DNA of 64,000 bases, taken from contig CM044961.1 in NCBI GenBank assembly GCA_024516035.1, positions 30,400,195 through 30,464,194 on the forward strand, read 5' to 3'. The translations under genes and the position numbers were made by a program. The DNA is from Bactericera cockerelli (taxonomy: Eukaryota; Arthropoda; Insecta; Hemiptera; Triozidae). The notes under the pieces were generated by a model that searched no databases, was not told where the DNA came from, and saw nothing but the letters and a program-made list of their open reading frames with translations. The first letter of the stretch is position 1. The number at the start of each line of letters is the position of its first letter. Shown in pieces: positions 12,227 to 23,160 of the stretch.

Positions 12227-14212
12227 GTTTCAACTCTAGAGTTTCCAGGGCATCAATCAAGTGCGCTTTCTTACCTCTGACGTTCGTCCCATTTGTGTCT
12301 TCAGTAGAGTCCAAGCCTTTAAGAAGATTAATAGAAGATTGTTAACTGGGTGTTGTTTGTTCAGGTTTGTGTGGTTTTGAATACCCAAGGTGGACAAATG
12401 GGTATTAGTCTACCTGTGTAGTGTACACTATATACAATATAATTATATATGATATCTTTAGTTACAATCGTATACATATGTATTTTATATGCTATCACCA
12501 AGTACATAGTAATTTGTATGTTACTGTACATTTAAACTCTTAATTAATGTTGTACTGTGCCAGACAAATTGTGTCAAGATGGAAAATTTGTGGTTGAACA
12601 AGGACCTTGGCAAGATTAGAGGTGTTTTTATCTATTGAGGTGTTTCTATCTACAAAGATTGTATGAAATTGTTGTATGGGTGTTTATTACTATAATTTAA
12701 TCAAACTGTAATTTTCTACATTCAATTTTTCGAAGCAGGAACGCGATATATTTTGTACTCATACCCATTACCCATTCCCTTTAAATGTATGTACATTATA
12801 TATTTTATCGACATAAACACACGGAAGTCGAAATCAGATTTTTATTTCATTGGAGATTGAAGCTCGCAATTTGAACAGTTTCTTGCCAAAAAATTTCGTC
12901 GTTAAATTTAACGATTTTTTCGTTCCCCTCATTGAAAACGTTGGTATGATTAAACTCAAATGAAGCGAGAAGCAGATGGAGGTAATAAGGTGTTTCAGAT
13001 TTTGATATTCCGTTTCTTTCTCGATATTCCAATTCGTTTCGAATGTTCTTTGTTGAAGTAATTTTGCTCAATCATTGCCCTTTCAACTTTTTTCCAATCG
13101 CTTTTTTTATTTCTTCAATTCCTACATCCTTATTGTTAAAGTTATCTTGTTATACGTTTATGATTACTTGAATAACAACAAATGATTCATTGATTTTTCA
13201 AACATGAATTAATTATTATTGTATGAGAATGTCTTCACTTACAGTATGTAATTTGTTTTCAACCTGCAGAAAAATGAATGCTATTATAAATGTACTTTTA
13301 CTCGATCTACTTAGTCGAATACTAAGCAATTTCTCATGCTATACACATTTTGGTTTTCTTCCTACCTTTTTTTTTTAAATTTGACTATTATTTTCAACTA
13401 TACCAATAGAATTAGTAAAATATTTGTTACCTTTTTTTAACCAGTCATCGTTGTGAGTCAGTCAAAACATAAAATTTAGAAGCTGTCTTTCTTATTGAAG
13501 TCACTGAATTCTTCCTGTTTTGTTGAACAGGAAAAAATCAGAATTTTTTTCAGAAAAAATCAAAATCATTTCATCTGTACCACTTTGAATCGGGTTGCGT
13601 TTGACTCAACAAATTGTTGATGATCAACACGTCCACCCTGCAAGAACCATGGTTGAACAACACATTCAATACCGGTGGGAACTCGGCATTACACATGATA
13701 CCAATACATTGATAGATAGAAGTTTTCAACTAATTAATAGATAAATAAGACAAAATACTAGTACTTACTCTACAATTACCAATTACTGATTTCGCAAAGA
13801 ATAAACCTCTACCAACTTTAGTCTTGTAAACTACACCTTCTCCAAGGAACTTCAGCACTAAACAAAACACTCGAGACTTCTGCTACCAATCACAACTCTA
13901 TTGTATTACTCACTATCAATGAGCTTATCAACAATCAAGAACTGTGTGCTAGTTTTTAAGACGTTTTGAGAAATCAATATTTCACGGACACTACATGAAG
14001 GTATCCAGGAATTACCTGTGTTTTTTTTGTTGTTGCAAATTTTCAGTTTTATCTAGAATTTTTTTTAGATTTGCCTAAGCATGTTCAAATAGAGTTTTGA
14101 ATTGAACTGAAACTTTATTTTTTATACGATGAAGGTTAAAGAGGAAAGGTTTGGGCCCGAAAATAATCCTGAGTCTTAGAAAGGTCACACTTTACTTCAG
14201 AGTATATCTAGT
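12227..14212. other. Upstream flank of the secreted-protein gene, no recognised feature
   Basis: AT-rich DNA. The promoter of the 262-aa gene should lie in the first part on the minus strand, but I could not identify a convincing TATA or initiator. A 74-codon minus frame at 12,847-13,071 has no supporting motif. Confidence 0.45.
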
Positions 14213-14292
14213 ACACTGGTGGTCAAGTGGTTAAGGCGCTAGTCTGGTAATCCAGGTAACGGGATCCGTTGGTCCGAATCCCATCCAGTGCA
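14213..14292 (+). repeat. tRNA-like SINE head with long variable arm
   Basis: CACTGGTGGTCAAGTGGTTA opens a leucine/serine-type head; TCTGGTAATCCAGGTAACGG gives an anticodon arm and long variable arm, then GGTCCGAATCCCATCCAGTG closes it. The acceptor ends pair (CACTGG with CCAGTG). The degenerate box B and lack of a flanking gene context favour a SINE head over a working tRNA gene. Confidence 0.6.
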
Positions 14293-14969
14293 TGAACTGT
14301 TCCTCATACATTTGAGTTTGACTCCCCCTAAAATGGTCTATAATATACTATGTGGTTAACGGATTTACCTACTTTTTTAATCACCCTGTATATTAATTAT
14401 TTACAAGTAGAGGTATATTTACAATATATAGTAATTATTTACAAGTAGGGGTATATTTACACCACTTGCATGTTCCATTACCATGTACCTACCTATTATA
14501 ATATTCTCGAGATTATTCTGCTTCTTATTATTGAATCCACAAGTGCCCCCTTACCTCCCATTACCTCCCCCTCCATCTTTCTTACTCCCTCCTGAAAAGA
14601 GTCCCTCCCATCTAGTACATCTCTTGCTGTATGATGTATTTTTACCTTAGAATAGGAATACGAAGGAAAGGGCTTTCTGTTTTTTAAAAATGTATTCTTA
14701 TTTCTCGACAACATGAAAAGCACCTGTAGATTTAAGCTTCTTTTTTGTTTATATTATTAGTCAAAAAGGTGTGTAAAGTATGTTCCATGAATAATAAGAC
14801 AATTAGGTACAATGTTCCTAGCCGAAAGAGAGACTGTAAGTATATTTTCAAATGCTTACAATTCATAAGTATGACCTACACCAGTACCTCTGACATTACA
14901 CACTACATTTATTTGCCTTTTATCTGCACAAAGAAAAGTATATAGTGTAAAATATTTAGAAGTCATAAA

Positions 14970-15180
14970 AAAGTACAATATTGCCGATACAGAATTTTTT
15001 GAAGAATCTAAAATGTAGGAAAAATGGTGTTCTACCATATAAAACAAATTTGAAGACAATGGGTTTAGTGGTTTTGGAGATACAAGTGATTTATTATAAA
15101 ATCTCAAAATTGCCAAGTGTTCACAATGTGAACCAATCATGAGGAATTTTAGTTTCCATAAATGGCAGTGTTTCTCTAAG
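14970..15180 (+). repeat. Relic of the hairpin-headed repeat family
   Basis: The sequence from TTGCCGATACAGAATTTTTT through GGAGATACAAGTGATTTATT to AATGGCAGTG matches the 3' half of the element at 38,868-39,610 with scattered substitutions. Confidence 0.75.
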
Positions 15181-15285
15181 CTGGATATCCTTTCTAACAC
15201 CAACCTTGTTAAAGGGGTCAGCAAGTTGTATTATTGTCTTTTGGCCTGAGATGCCTGAAAATAATTTTACGAGTCCAGGACATCA

Positions 15286-15502
15286 ATAATAATAATAATA
15301 ATAATATCGCCTTATTTATACTGCCCGATTAAGACAATTAAAGTCCCATTATTCCAGCAGTAAGCCCAAGACATATTATTATGTGGTAAAAATCCCAATT
15401 GGGAGGATAACATGTCATGTCCCGGCTGGGTTTCGAACCCACGACCTCTGGAGTCTTTGGATTCACAGAGTGCCGCCTTTACCACTGAGCTACCGGGACA
15501 GA
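15286..15502 (-). repeat. SINE family C copy (tRNA-headed)
   Basis: On the minus strand the head begins TGTCCCGGTAGCTCAGTGGT and closes with CCCAGCCGGGAC. The body includes TTATCCTCCCAATTGGGATT and CTTGGGCTTACTGCTGGAAT and ends in an (ATT)n tail. Sister copies are at 32,004, 35,056, 35,268 and 43,328. Confidence 0.88.
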
Positions 15503-15899
15503 CAAATATTCATGCTAATAGCGAGTGACATATACGGCTCAGTTGTGGGCTTCGATTAAGTCCTCTGTAAAGTACAAGGTGTTCTCAAGTTTGGGCAGAT
15601 CAAAAGATGTTGCATGGTCTGGATGGAGCCACATTCACACATGTCGTCTTCAGATAGTATCTGTTTACCGTTCCTCAGCGAGATTTTGACGTCTCCATGA
15701 TGTACTTACTCAATGATTTGAGGAGCCCTCATTCCTTGTACATATTTTCCATTGTTCTCCTGCATGGAAGTCTAATGCAAATACATTCAAGCCTCGGGGT
15801 GCTAAACTGAAGTAGAGAGGGCCTTAGAAAGGAGAGCTCCTCGGTCTCCCCATTTCTATTACAATGGGGACTAGAAAAGAGAGACAGTTTCTCCCTTCT

Positions 15900-15960
15900 G
15901 TAGGATACATTAGAGGGAGGAAGAGAGAGGGAAGGAGGGAGAGAGAGAGATGGAGGGAGG

Positions 15961-15990
<30 letters not shown>
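15900..15990. repeat. GA/GGAGG microsatellite
   Basis: Degenerate (GGAGGGAGAGAG)n followed by a clean (GA)n run of about 24 bp. Confidence 0.9.
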
Positions 15991-15991
<1 letters not shown>

Positions 15992-16018
15992 GGCCTCAAT
16001 GTCTCATTTCTGTTAAAA

Positions 16019-16195
16019 GCCAGCCTCCGTGGTGTAACGGTTATCTAGTCAAGAGATTCTGAGTTCGATTACCGGTTCGGAGCAGAATTTTGTAACAGAA
16101 TATTCTGTTCCCTCCGAATACGTGAGGCTGGCATCTTCAGCCCTATCTAGGCTGAGATCAATGTGACTAACAAAGTTGGATGGTTCATGTCCTAC
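16019..16195 (+). repeat. SINE family D copy (tRNA head, shared body)
   Basis: Head CCAGCCTCCGTGGTGTAACG with box-B-like GAGTTCGATTACCGG. The body is GTGAGGCTGGCATCTTCAGC, CTATCTAGGCTGAGATCAAT and so on. The same body follows a 5S-like head at 18,141. Confidence 0.82.
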
Positions 16196-16587
16196 TTTTT
16201 TACTCTATGTAACGCAAACAATAATTACAAATGAAACGTTTGAGTGAGAAAACTTTTGCATTTCAACGATCTCTAGCTAATTCTTTCTTAAATAAGTGGA
16301 AATAAACAAAGGCGTAGAGAATATTACTTAGAATTTAATTGTGAATTCATATATTTCGTAGTAACCCTGAAAGACCCTCTTTAAATGAGATATTCCTCCT
16401 CATCTTATGAGATAAAATTAGCAGCATAAGCTTTAGCAAAATCAATAGCACAGGACAAAGTGTAGATGAAGATGATTTAGGCCCGTATTTTTGAACGTCC
16501 CTAAAACTACTTTAGGGACAACAGTCGGGATTTTGAAATTTTTTGGCCAATTAAGTATATAAATTGTGACTTATGAATCTCTCGATT

Positions 16588-17032
16588 CCACTGAGATCAT
16601 ATAATATAGAGGGAACCTTACCTATCTCGAGTTGAACAAATTTATGCGTCCAACTTTGAACAGCTGATGGTCCCTCTTTCAACAAATCCCGGCTTCTGAT
16701 TGGTTCAATTTATTTGAATTTTTTGTTTACTTCATGTAAAGGCGGACATCTAAACATCTTTAATTTTCACGTCAGATACCAACTCTTATATTACTACATA
16801 ATAAGTAGAAAATAAAGAAAGTAAAAGAGGAAGAAAGACAGAAATTACTAATATGTAAGTATGAAAATAGTAAAAATATTATTTCAGAAGAATTAGGTAG
16901 TTTAGGTACCCACTCTTTCGCGAGAGAAAAATTACTACAAGTCCGGCATTGATTTTGAAATCAGCTGATAGTCCCTTTTGAACGCAAATCTTGATACATC
17001 GGGTTCCCTCTATGTTATATAACCTCAGTGCT
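16588..17032. mobile_element. Nested MITE-like element
   Basis: The ends CCACTGAGATCATATAATAT...GAGGGAACC and GGTTCCCTCTATGTTATATA...CTCAGTG are inverted copies of about 29 bp with few differences. Interior CAGCTGAT-containing segments are also roughly inverted. About 445 bp, no coding capacity. Confidence 0.6.
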
Positions 17033-17524
17033 CGATGCCGTTTCCGCACAGTCGCAATATTGGGCCCCATTCAAAAGAAGGAAATGCTTTTTCTTCCGAA
17101 ATCCAAAGGAGTTGCTTCGATCTACAATAAAAAAGTTTTGAGTACAATAAAGAGTTTTTTCTTTTATCAAATATCAAAAGCTTTTGTTTCTATGGAAGTA
17201 ATAAGTATATGTACATCACAAAGCTAAAAATAAAGCTTGCAAACATTTTCTTTGCTCACGAGCAATTACAATTTTTCTGTGAATATGGCCCATTTCACAC
17301 AGAGGGTATTTTCACCTCTGTGTGAAAATCATCTGTGTTATTGTTTACATTTTCTAATCTTTTCAAAAATAATTTTTGTCTGGTGATTCTTCTTGTTTAA
17401 TAGTTTTAAATTTCTTTATCCTTTTTAAGTTTTTAAACAAGTTTTTTCCGAGATGGAAGCCAATTTGAAAATAATTATTACTATTCCGATCTCAGCCTTC
17501 TCAGCGAAAGAAGTACCTACAATT

Positions 17525-17650
17525 TATATCTCACAGGCACGTTGAATCTTGATATTAGTGTCGATGTCACGTTGAATTCACCAGTTTTCGTTCTGTCGAT
17601 TATGATAAGCAACGTCCAGCGAATTCAGGACTCGGATGGGTGACCATTTA
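17525..17650 (+). repeat. 5S rRNA-derived SINE head (family E)
   Basis: Segments CACGTTGAATTCACCAGTTT, TAAGCAACGTCCAGCG and GACTCGGATGGGTGACC follow the order and spacing of eukaryotic 5S rRNA, including its internal promoter region. Substitutions and loss of the 3' pairing end show it is a retroposed derivative, not a 5S gene. Confidence 0.75.
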
Positions 17651-17896
17651 AATTTTGGACAATCTTGATGCTAGCTATTCCCGGTCCAACTCAAACTGTG
17701 CTATCTATTGTTCAATAATTGAATTAATTTATTAATAAAGAAAAATGTTAATTCATTGTTTTATCACTATCCAATGTTCTCTTTTCAATGTTCTGCATTT
17801 TACTTATTTTCTACACAGTTATCTACCAAATGTACTCATTATTCATAATTTCCCAAGCCCTTCAAAGACTTTTTATGCTCGACGGTGTCAGGAGTC

Positions 17897-18062
17897 ACAG
17901 TGTCCGAGTGGTCTAGCGCACCAGACTTACATTGAAGTGAGCTGAGTTTGAATTCCGGAGGAATTTGACTTTTTTATATCTGTATTTTGGATGTTACGTG
18001 GTTCACTAATATCTGGTGTGGAAAAATGAGTATTGGTAGAGACGACCACTTGTGACATACGA
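17897..18062 (+). repeat. tRNA-headed SINE copy related to family B
   Basis: Head GTGTCCGAGTGGTCTAGCGC, then an anticodon-arm-like segment and a degenerate GAGTTTGAATTCCGGAGG. The body resembles family B (TGTTACGTGGTTCACTAATA and GGAAAAATGAGT). Confidence 0.65.
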
Positions 18063-18140
18063 GAATAAAAAATGAATATGTTACTTGAAATTTCGTCAAC
18101 CTACCGACATACGTTGTGATATAAAATCACAAATAAACCA

Positions 18141-18312
18141 GATAGAGCCAGCGTTGATGGCGCTGTGAACGCACCGGTTCTCGTGGGACCACCAAAGTTA
18201 AGCAACGTCCAGGTGAAGACTTCGTGATGCTGGCATTTCAACCCAACCCAGGCTGGCTGAAGTTAATGTGGGTAGAAGGTTTGTGAGTTTCCTACGATCG
18301 CAGGGTAAAACC
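18141..18312 (+). repeat. SINE family E copy: 5S head on the family D body
   Basis: The head carries GAGCCAGCGTTGATGGCGCT, CACCGGTTCTCGTGGGACCA and AAGTTAAGCAACGTCCAG, all 5S-like. It continues into GATGCTGGCATTTCAACCCA, CAGGCTGGCTGAAGTTAATG and AGGGTAAAACCCCCGTCGTA, the same body found behind tRNA-like heads at 16,019 and 45,510. Confidence 0.75.
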
Positions 18313-19189
18313 CCCGTCGTAATATGAAAAAAAACGAGATAGGTAAATGCTACCTTTGTCCTAAAATGAGGAGGGTACAGTAAAAATATTTTTTTTTTTT
18401 TTTGCATATATACTTGATTAAAAGATACATATAATATTTTTTATTAATATTTAGAATATAATGACAAATATTTAACTTTCAATAAATACAACATGTCTAT
18501 TGTAAATTAGTTTGTCCAAACTACTTGTTAGCAAACTTTTTTCTTAATCAGATGTCTTCAGGTCTTTCAGGCTCTATTAGGCCATTCAAAATTAAGGATA
18601 TCTCTTGAAAGATGTTCGTCTTCCCAAAGAAAATACGTGGATATACGTAGGTATATAAAAAAGCTTTTCTTTCTTTCTTGGCGGTGCAAAATTAGCGTTT
18701 TGTTTGTTTCTCGAATATTGCCAGCATAATTATAAGGGATTATCACAAATTTGTTAAAAAGGTTATCTATTTGCTAAATAAATAAAATACAATAATAGTT
18801 AGGAAGTAAAATCACTTCCAAGAAATATTATAATGTGTCTTCACGAATTTCAAAAATACCGATGAGAAATCACCGGCAGTTGTAAAGTGACCAATTTCCG
18901 AACTCCAAAATTTCAACAAATTTCATTCACTTTTAGGGTCAGCTGATTGGAAATGCAAAGAAACGTGTTGTTTATTTATATTTATATCTACATCTTTCTG
19001 GCTGAAATGGTTTCTGCTCATGCGCTGAGCTGCTCTCAAGATTTGTGAGAAGCGTTCAAAACTTAAGTTCAAAATAAATTCTGTCTCTGTGGCTGATATG
19101 ATTCACTGCGCACGCGTATCCGGACCACTCACACTAAATTTGTTTTAGGGTCGTTCAAAAATACGGGCCTTAGAGCTCTCTGAGTGTTT

Positions 19190-19760
19190 GTTCCGACACC
19201 TCAATGATGCGGTGAACAATGGTAGAGATGGAGAAAGAGGAAACAATGAAAGACGTGGTAGGTGAAGAAAAACATAGAGAGCGATGATGAATGTGGAAAG
19301 TGACAGAAGAGAAATAGAGGTTAAGGTGGGGCAAGACAGAGAAAGATTGAGAAAGAGATAGAAAGAGAGAGTTAAAATTCAGAACATAATTGAAGAGACA
19401 TTAAAAGGTGAATAAAGACAAGAAGAGAAAAGATTAATATGCACAATAAAAGATTGAGTGAAGAGAGACAAAAAAAGGTAGAAGATCTAGACATTCTACA
19501 CAAATGAGAAGAGAAAGAAAAGAGGAGTAAGTAAGTAGGAAGAGCACACAAGAGAAAGAGCTATTAAATAAATAAAAAAAACCGGGAGAAAACAGAAGCA
19601 GTTAAAGAAAATACAATAAAAGACAGAGGAAAAGAAAATGAGAAAGTACAACCAGACGATAATCGCGTTGGAACAAAAAAAGCAGAAGGTATGAAAGAAG
19701 AAGACAATGTAAGAAAGGGAAAAGGTATTAGACTAGAAGAGTAAAGAATTGATGACACAA
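19190..19760. repeat. Purine-rich low-complexity stretch
   Basis: AG-rich DNA with short GAGAAAGA-type runs. The reverse-strand frame seen here is Ser/Phe-rich low complexity. The remaining bases up to 20,160 show nothing I can name. Confidence 0.7.
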
Positions 19761-20164
19761 TAGTTTATGTTACCTTTGCTACAGGGTGCTTTTAAAACAG
19801 AATCTTCAAAACAATAGAAGATGAACCAAGAAGAGAAGTTGAATAAAAACGACAAGATCAAAAAATAATGTCCTGGCTAAAAAATTAGAGTGGTACGTGA
19901 AAATTATGATTTTTGGTTTGTGTTTCGGATGTTTACTCATCTTAATCATACGAAATAAATATGTTCCCTAGGAAACAAGTAGGTACTGTAAAAGTAGTGT
20001 CTGTAGCTTCAATGAACTTGATGAACCAAAAATGAAAGCATTAGTAACAAAACACCTGAACTTTTAAAGAAAACGTTGAGTATTGAACTTTTTTAGTGAT
20101 ATCTGTACCCCTTCTTCATGGTCTTTTACTTTAAGTATTCTCATTGTGGAATCTAATTTGATGT

Positions 20165-20475
20165 TACATTAATGATCATGCAATGTATAAAAACACACAG
20201 AACCTACAGTGAATTAGAAAACAATGGATACATTTTCATCCCTTTTGCTGTAGAGACAATGGGTTCGTTGGGAGCTGAAGCAAAAAGCTTGGTGAACGTG
20301 TTGGAGTCAAGGCTAGTTGAAAAATCAGGTGATGGTAGAGCAAGTTTCTATCTATCACAAAAAAAAGCTAGCAATTCAAAGAGGAAATGCGGCGCATTGT
20401 GGGCGTGTGCCCCTGGAAGATGAGTTGGTTGACTTGTTTTATTGGATAGTAAAATAAATAAAAATTAAAAAAAAA
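20165..20475 (+). pseudogene. 3' fragment of a non-LTR retrotransposon with frameshift
   Basis: The frame reads NNGYIFIPFAVETMGSLGAE, then KSLVNVLESRLVEKSGD, the conserved C-terminal tail that follows reverse transcriptase in many insect and worm LINEs. After about 20,360 the family motif LAIQRGNAA continues in another frame, so a one-base slip within the A run broke it. It ends at TAAAATAAATAAAAATTAAA, a poly-A-like tail. It is strongly 5'-truncated and dead. Confidence 0.75.
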
Positions 20476-20589
20476 CCAACACACTTTCAGTTACATATGA
20501 CCTTGCTTTTCAATAAAGAATAAAAAAGAAAAAAGGAGTCACTGGAGCTTCCATTAATACAGTAATCTACCTGGATTAATCACAATAAT

Positions 20590-20806
20590 GCAGAAAAATG
20601 ACACTGTGTCCACCTCATCCCTCAGCTCCCTCTGAGCTAATAATCAGAAAACTAAATTGCTTCCCTCCTACCAAATCTCCCTCCTCCTACTCCTCACTCC
20701 CACTCCCACCACCCCACCCTACTCCACTCAGGTGGGACCAGGCGCGGCCGGTGCTAAGGAGCTGCGGAACTGCAGCACCCCGAGACAAAAGAGAAAATGA
20801 GAGGAT
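20590..20806. other. GC-richer edge of the left contig
   Basis: The last 200 bases before the N run are much richer in C and G than their surroundings (CCACCACCCCACCCTACTCC, GGCGCGGCCGGTGC). No frame or repeat family is recognised. The composition jump at a contig end may itself have caused the assembly break. Confidence 0.6.
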
Positions 20807-20906
20807 NNNNNNNNNNNNNNNNNNNNNNNNNNNNNNNNNNNNNNNNNNNNNNNNNNNNNNNNNNNNNNNNNNNNNNNNNNNNNNNNNNNNNNNNNNNNNN
20901 NNNNNN
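20807..20906. other. Assembly gap (100 N)
   Basis: Exactly 100 unknown bases, the usual placeholder for a gap of unknown size. Frames reading through it are artefacts. Channel exons on its right and a duplicate of the channel's first visible exon on its left make the join suspect. Confidence 0.99.
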
Positions 20907-21480
20907 AAACCCGGTCGGAGCAGAAAAATCTGACCGAGTTTTTCCGTTTCCAAATGGCATGTGTGTAAACGTACAAGGTCCTGAAGTACTAAATGCGAAA
21001 GCAGTCCTGGCGAACAATCACTTAAATAAAAAAACTTTTATTGAACTATTCTGACCTAAATTAAAGAATTCTCTTTCAAATAAACCATTGCTCAAGACAT
21101 TTTGATCTACAGAACTGAAAGATTTATGTGAATAGAAAGTCAAACTGATGAAATTAAGAAGATGGAAAATGTTCTCAGTGAAAGAAAAGTGAAGCTTCTT
21201 TCATGAAGTTCTGGACGAACTCCAGAATTTTTAACTGGAAGCTGCCAATTTTATCATTATTTTAATCTTTGTAAAATGAGTATGTTTATAGAGTCTAAAA
21301 GGAAAATGAAATGGAGTTTTTATCAGGATTGTGAAGGTTTTTCCGACATAAATGATTATGTTGATTTAGTGATTGTGAATATAATTAAATATATAATAAT
21401 GATATAATATTTATACCTTGATAGTAATGTATGATGTTCAACATCTAAACTAGAATACAAAATATATTTACAATGTGACA
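20907..21480. other. Right contig edge, no recognised feature
   Basis: AT-rich intron-like DNA; nothing recognised. Confidence 0.5.
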
Positions 21481-21640
21481 GACCTTAGAAGCTCGGTCAG
21501 TGAAGCGGCGGACTTGTAACCTGGAGGTCAGTGGTTCAAATTTAAGCTGAGCAAAAATTTAGTAAAGCTAGTTTGAGTAATAATTGTAATAATACCTTTC
21601 ATGATTGTGATTAAGAAATATATGAAACAAGATAACTAAC
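21481..21640 (+). repeat. SINE family A copy
   Basis: Head GACCTTAGAAGCTCGGTCAG...GGCGGACTTGTAACCTGGAG, box-B-like GTGGTTCAAA, and body TTTAGTAAAGCTAGTTTGAG. The tail is eroded. Confidence 0.82.
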
Positions 21641-21834
21641 GTTTGAACTACATGTTTTATAAATAAGAACTCTTCAAACTGAAAAAATCTTTATACGAGT
21701 AAAATTTGAAAGTTTTATACCATTACAAAAAATGATCTCTTAATTAACTAATTAATGTCTTCAGTTAATGTACTTTGTAAAAAATGCAGACCCTTCTCTC
21801 AATAAAATGATGCTTTTCTCTAATACCCATCCTG

Positions 21835-21889
21835 CACTTCTCTCTTCTATCTCCCTCTCTCTCTCTCTATTTCTCTCTCTCTCTCTCCC

Positions 21890-21920
<31 letters not shown>
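21835..21920. repeat. CT microsatellite
   Basis: (CT)n interrupted by a few T and C changes. Confidence 0.95.
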
Positions 21921-22404
21921 GTATGTCACATAGAAAAAAGTCCCACAAGCCGATGAAAAATGGAAATATTTTCCAATATTGAAAATACCTCACGAGTTTT
22001 TGCCTTGTCAAAAAATCCTTCGACGGTTGACAGGATAATTGAAAAATTATCTTGACAGGATCATCTCCGTCCTTTAGGACTCTTTTATCCTGAATTCAAA
22101 GAGGATTTGGGATATCTATAATCCGTTTAATATTAGGAGTTCCGAAACCTGTGACCATCGCCCGAGAAAATGAAGGGTTCATTTCTGGGGAAGTAGAAAA
22201 GCACTAGGGGACACTAGGAGTAATTTTTTTGGATACTAATTGACGCGGTAGGTCGTGGGTTCTAATCCGGCTGAGCGCATATTTTTTCTCGACAAAAATA
22301 ATAATAATATTTTTTTCTATGAAAGAACTCTAAAGAAAAATGTAGGTACATACATAATTTATTATCATAATCATTTTAATGCATAAATGTCAAAATAAAG
22401 CCAA

Positions 22405-22510
22405 CACAGCGTTGCTTTCAAAGGCACGTTCAATACACCATTACTCAACGTATCACTGAAGTTAAGCAACGTTCAGCGCATTTTTGACTTGATGAGTGGC
22501 TGAAATTCAA
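22405..22510 (+). repeat. 5S-headed SINE fragment (family E)
   Basis: CAGCGTTGCTTTCAAAGGCA, GTATCACTGAAGTTAAGCAA and CGTTCAGCGCATTTTTGACT follow 5S order, then GATGAGTGGCTGAAATTCAA. Diverged. Confidence 0.65.
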
Positions 22511-22596
22511 TTTGTTTTTATCATTCTACTAATGCTTGGACAACCATGAGGATACTTCCAAAAATTTAAAATAAATTAAAATTTATCGTATTTCTT

Positions 22597-22725
22597 TTAA
22601 TTACTTTCGTGATATCACAACTACTCAAACAACTACTTAAATCTTCACAGAACCAGGACTCGAACCACCGAACTCCTGGTTGCAAGTCCGCCGCATTATC
22701 GATCGATCTAATTAACCACCTACTG
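22597..22725 (-). repeat. SINE family A copy
   Basis: The minus-strand head includes TAATGCGGCGGACTTGCAAC and box-B-like GTGGTTCGAGTCC, then the family body and GTGATATCACGAAAGTAATT. Confidence 0.85.
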
Positions 22726-22802
22726 AAAAGTACATTGGATTGCAGTAACTATTAGGTAAATGAAGGATGCGTATGAATGTTAAAATAAAATATAATAAAT
22801 TT

Positions 22803-22938
22803 ACCGATCAATAAGGCAGCGGACTTGTAACCTGGAGGTCGGTGGTTCAAGTCCCGGTTTCAGCGTAGATTTAGTAAAGCGAGTTTGAGTAGTTGTGATA
22901 TCACGATAGTGATTAACACAAATATGATAACTTTTAAC
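22803..22938 (+). repeat. SINE family A copy, well preserved
   Basis: Contains GGCAGCGGACTTGTAACCTG, GGTCGGTGGTTCAAGTCCCG, TTTCAGCGTAGATTTAGTAA, AGCGAGTTTGAGTAGTTGTG and the tail GTGATTAACACAAATATGAT. It ends 44 bases from the channel exon at 22,982, the nearest SINE to an exon in the window. Confidence 0.9.
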
Positions 22939-22981
22939 TTTTTTTAACTTTAATAAATTTATTAGAAAAAAAAAATCTTAC

Positions 22982-23160
22982 CCGCATGCAGATCGTTATT
23001 CTGAGCCCTCAGATCGAACACGGGCACCCCGGGAATAGGGGCGGCCCCTGCAAGGCTCTGGGCGTACTTCTCCTCCCTCTTGAGCTGCCGCTGGTACTTG
23101 TACAGGCGGTACTTCTTGATGAGCCGCCTCTTGCTCCTCCGGTACAGGTGGGCGACATAC
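22982..23160 (-). CDS. Ca-alpha1T exon: basic segment of the I-II linker
   Basis: 179 nt, [40 protein letters not shown], then [19 protein letters not shown]. Strongly basic, amphipathic; it continues the second gating-brake helix started in the previous exon. It is noticeably GC-rich compared with its flanks. Ends phase 1 at G/GTAAGA. The next exon is not in the window. Confidence 0.9.

Larger units (their letters stand above)
16480..19169. mobile_element. Putative 2.69-kb DNA transposon with TTA target duplication
   Basis: The left end begins GGCCCGTATTTTTGAACG(T)CCCTAAAAC, and the right end is the reverse complement with one difference at the bracketed base. TTA stands directly outside both ends (16,477-16,479 and 19,170-19,172). 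A 3-bp TTA duplication suits the PIF/Harbinger or ISL2EU groups, but no transposase frame is left inside. The interior is filled by later insertions: a nested inverted-repeat element (16,588-17,032), two 5S-headed SINE copies and one tRNA-headed copy. Confidence 0.6.

Noticed and set aside
12847..13071. 74-codon minus frame as an upstream exon of the secreted-protein gene
   Set aside because: No acceptor or donor in a suitable phase was evident and the exon at 12,226 already starts with a good ATG and signal-like sequence.
17525..17650. 5S rRNA gene
   Set aside because: Many substitutions, no matching 3' end to pair with the 5' end, and no tandem 5S array; sister copies are joined to a SINE body.
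20598..21054. Frames reading through the N run
   Set aside because: They are open only because N codons are not counted as stops.
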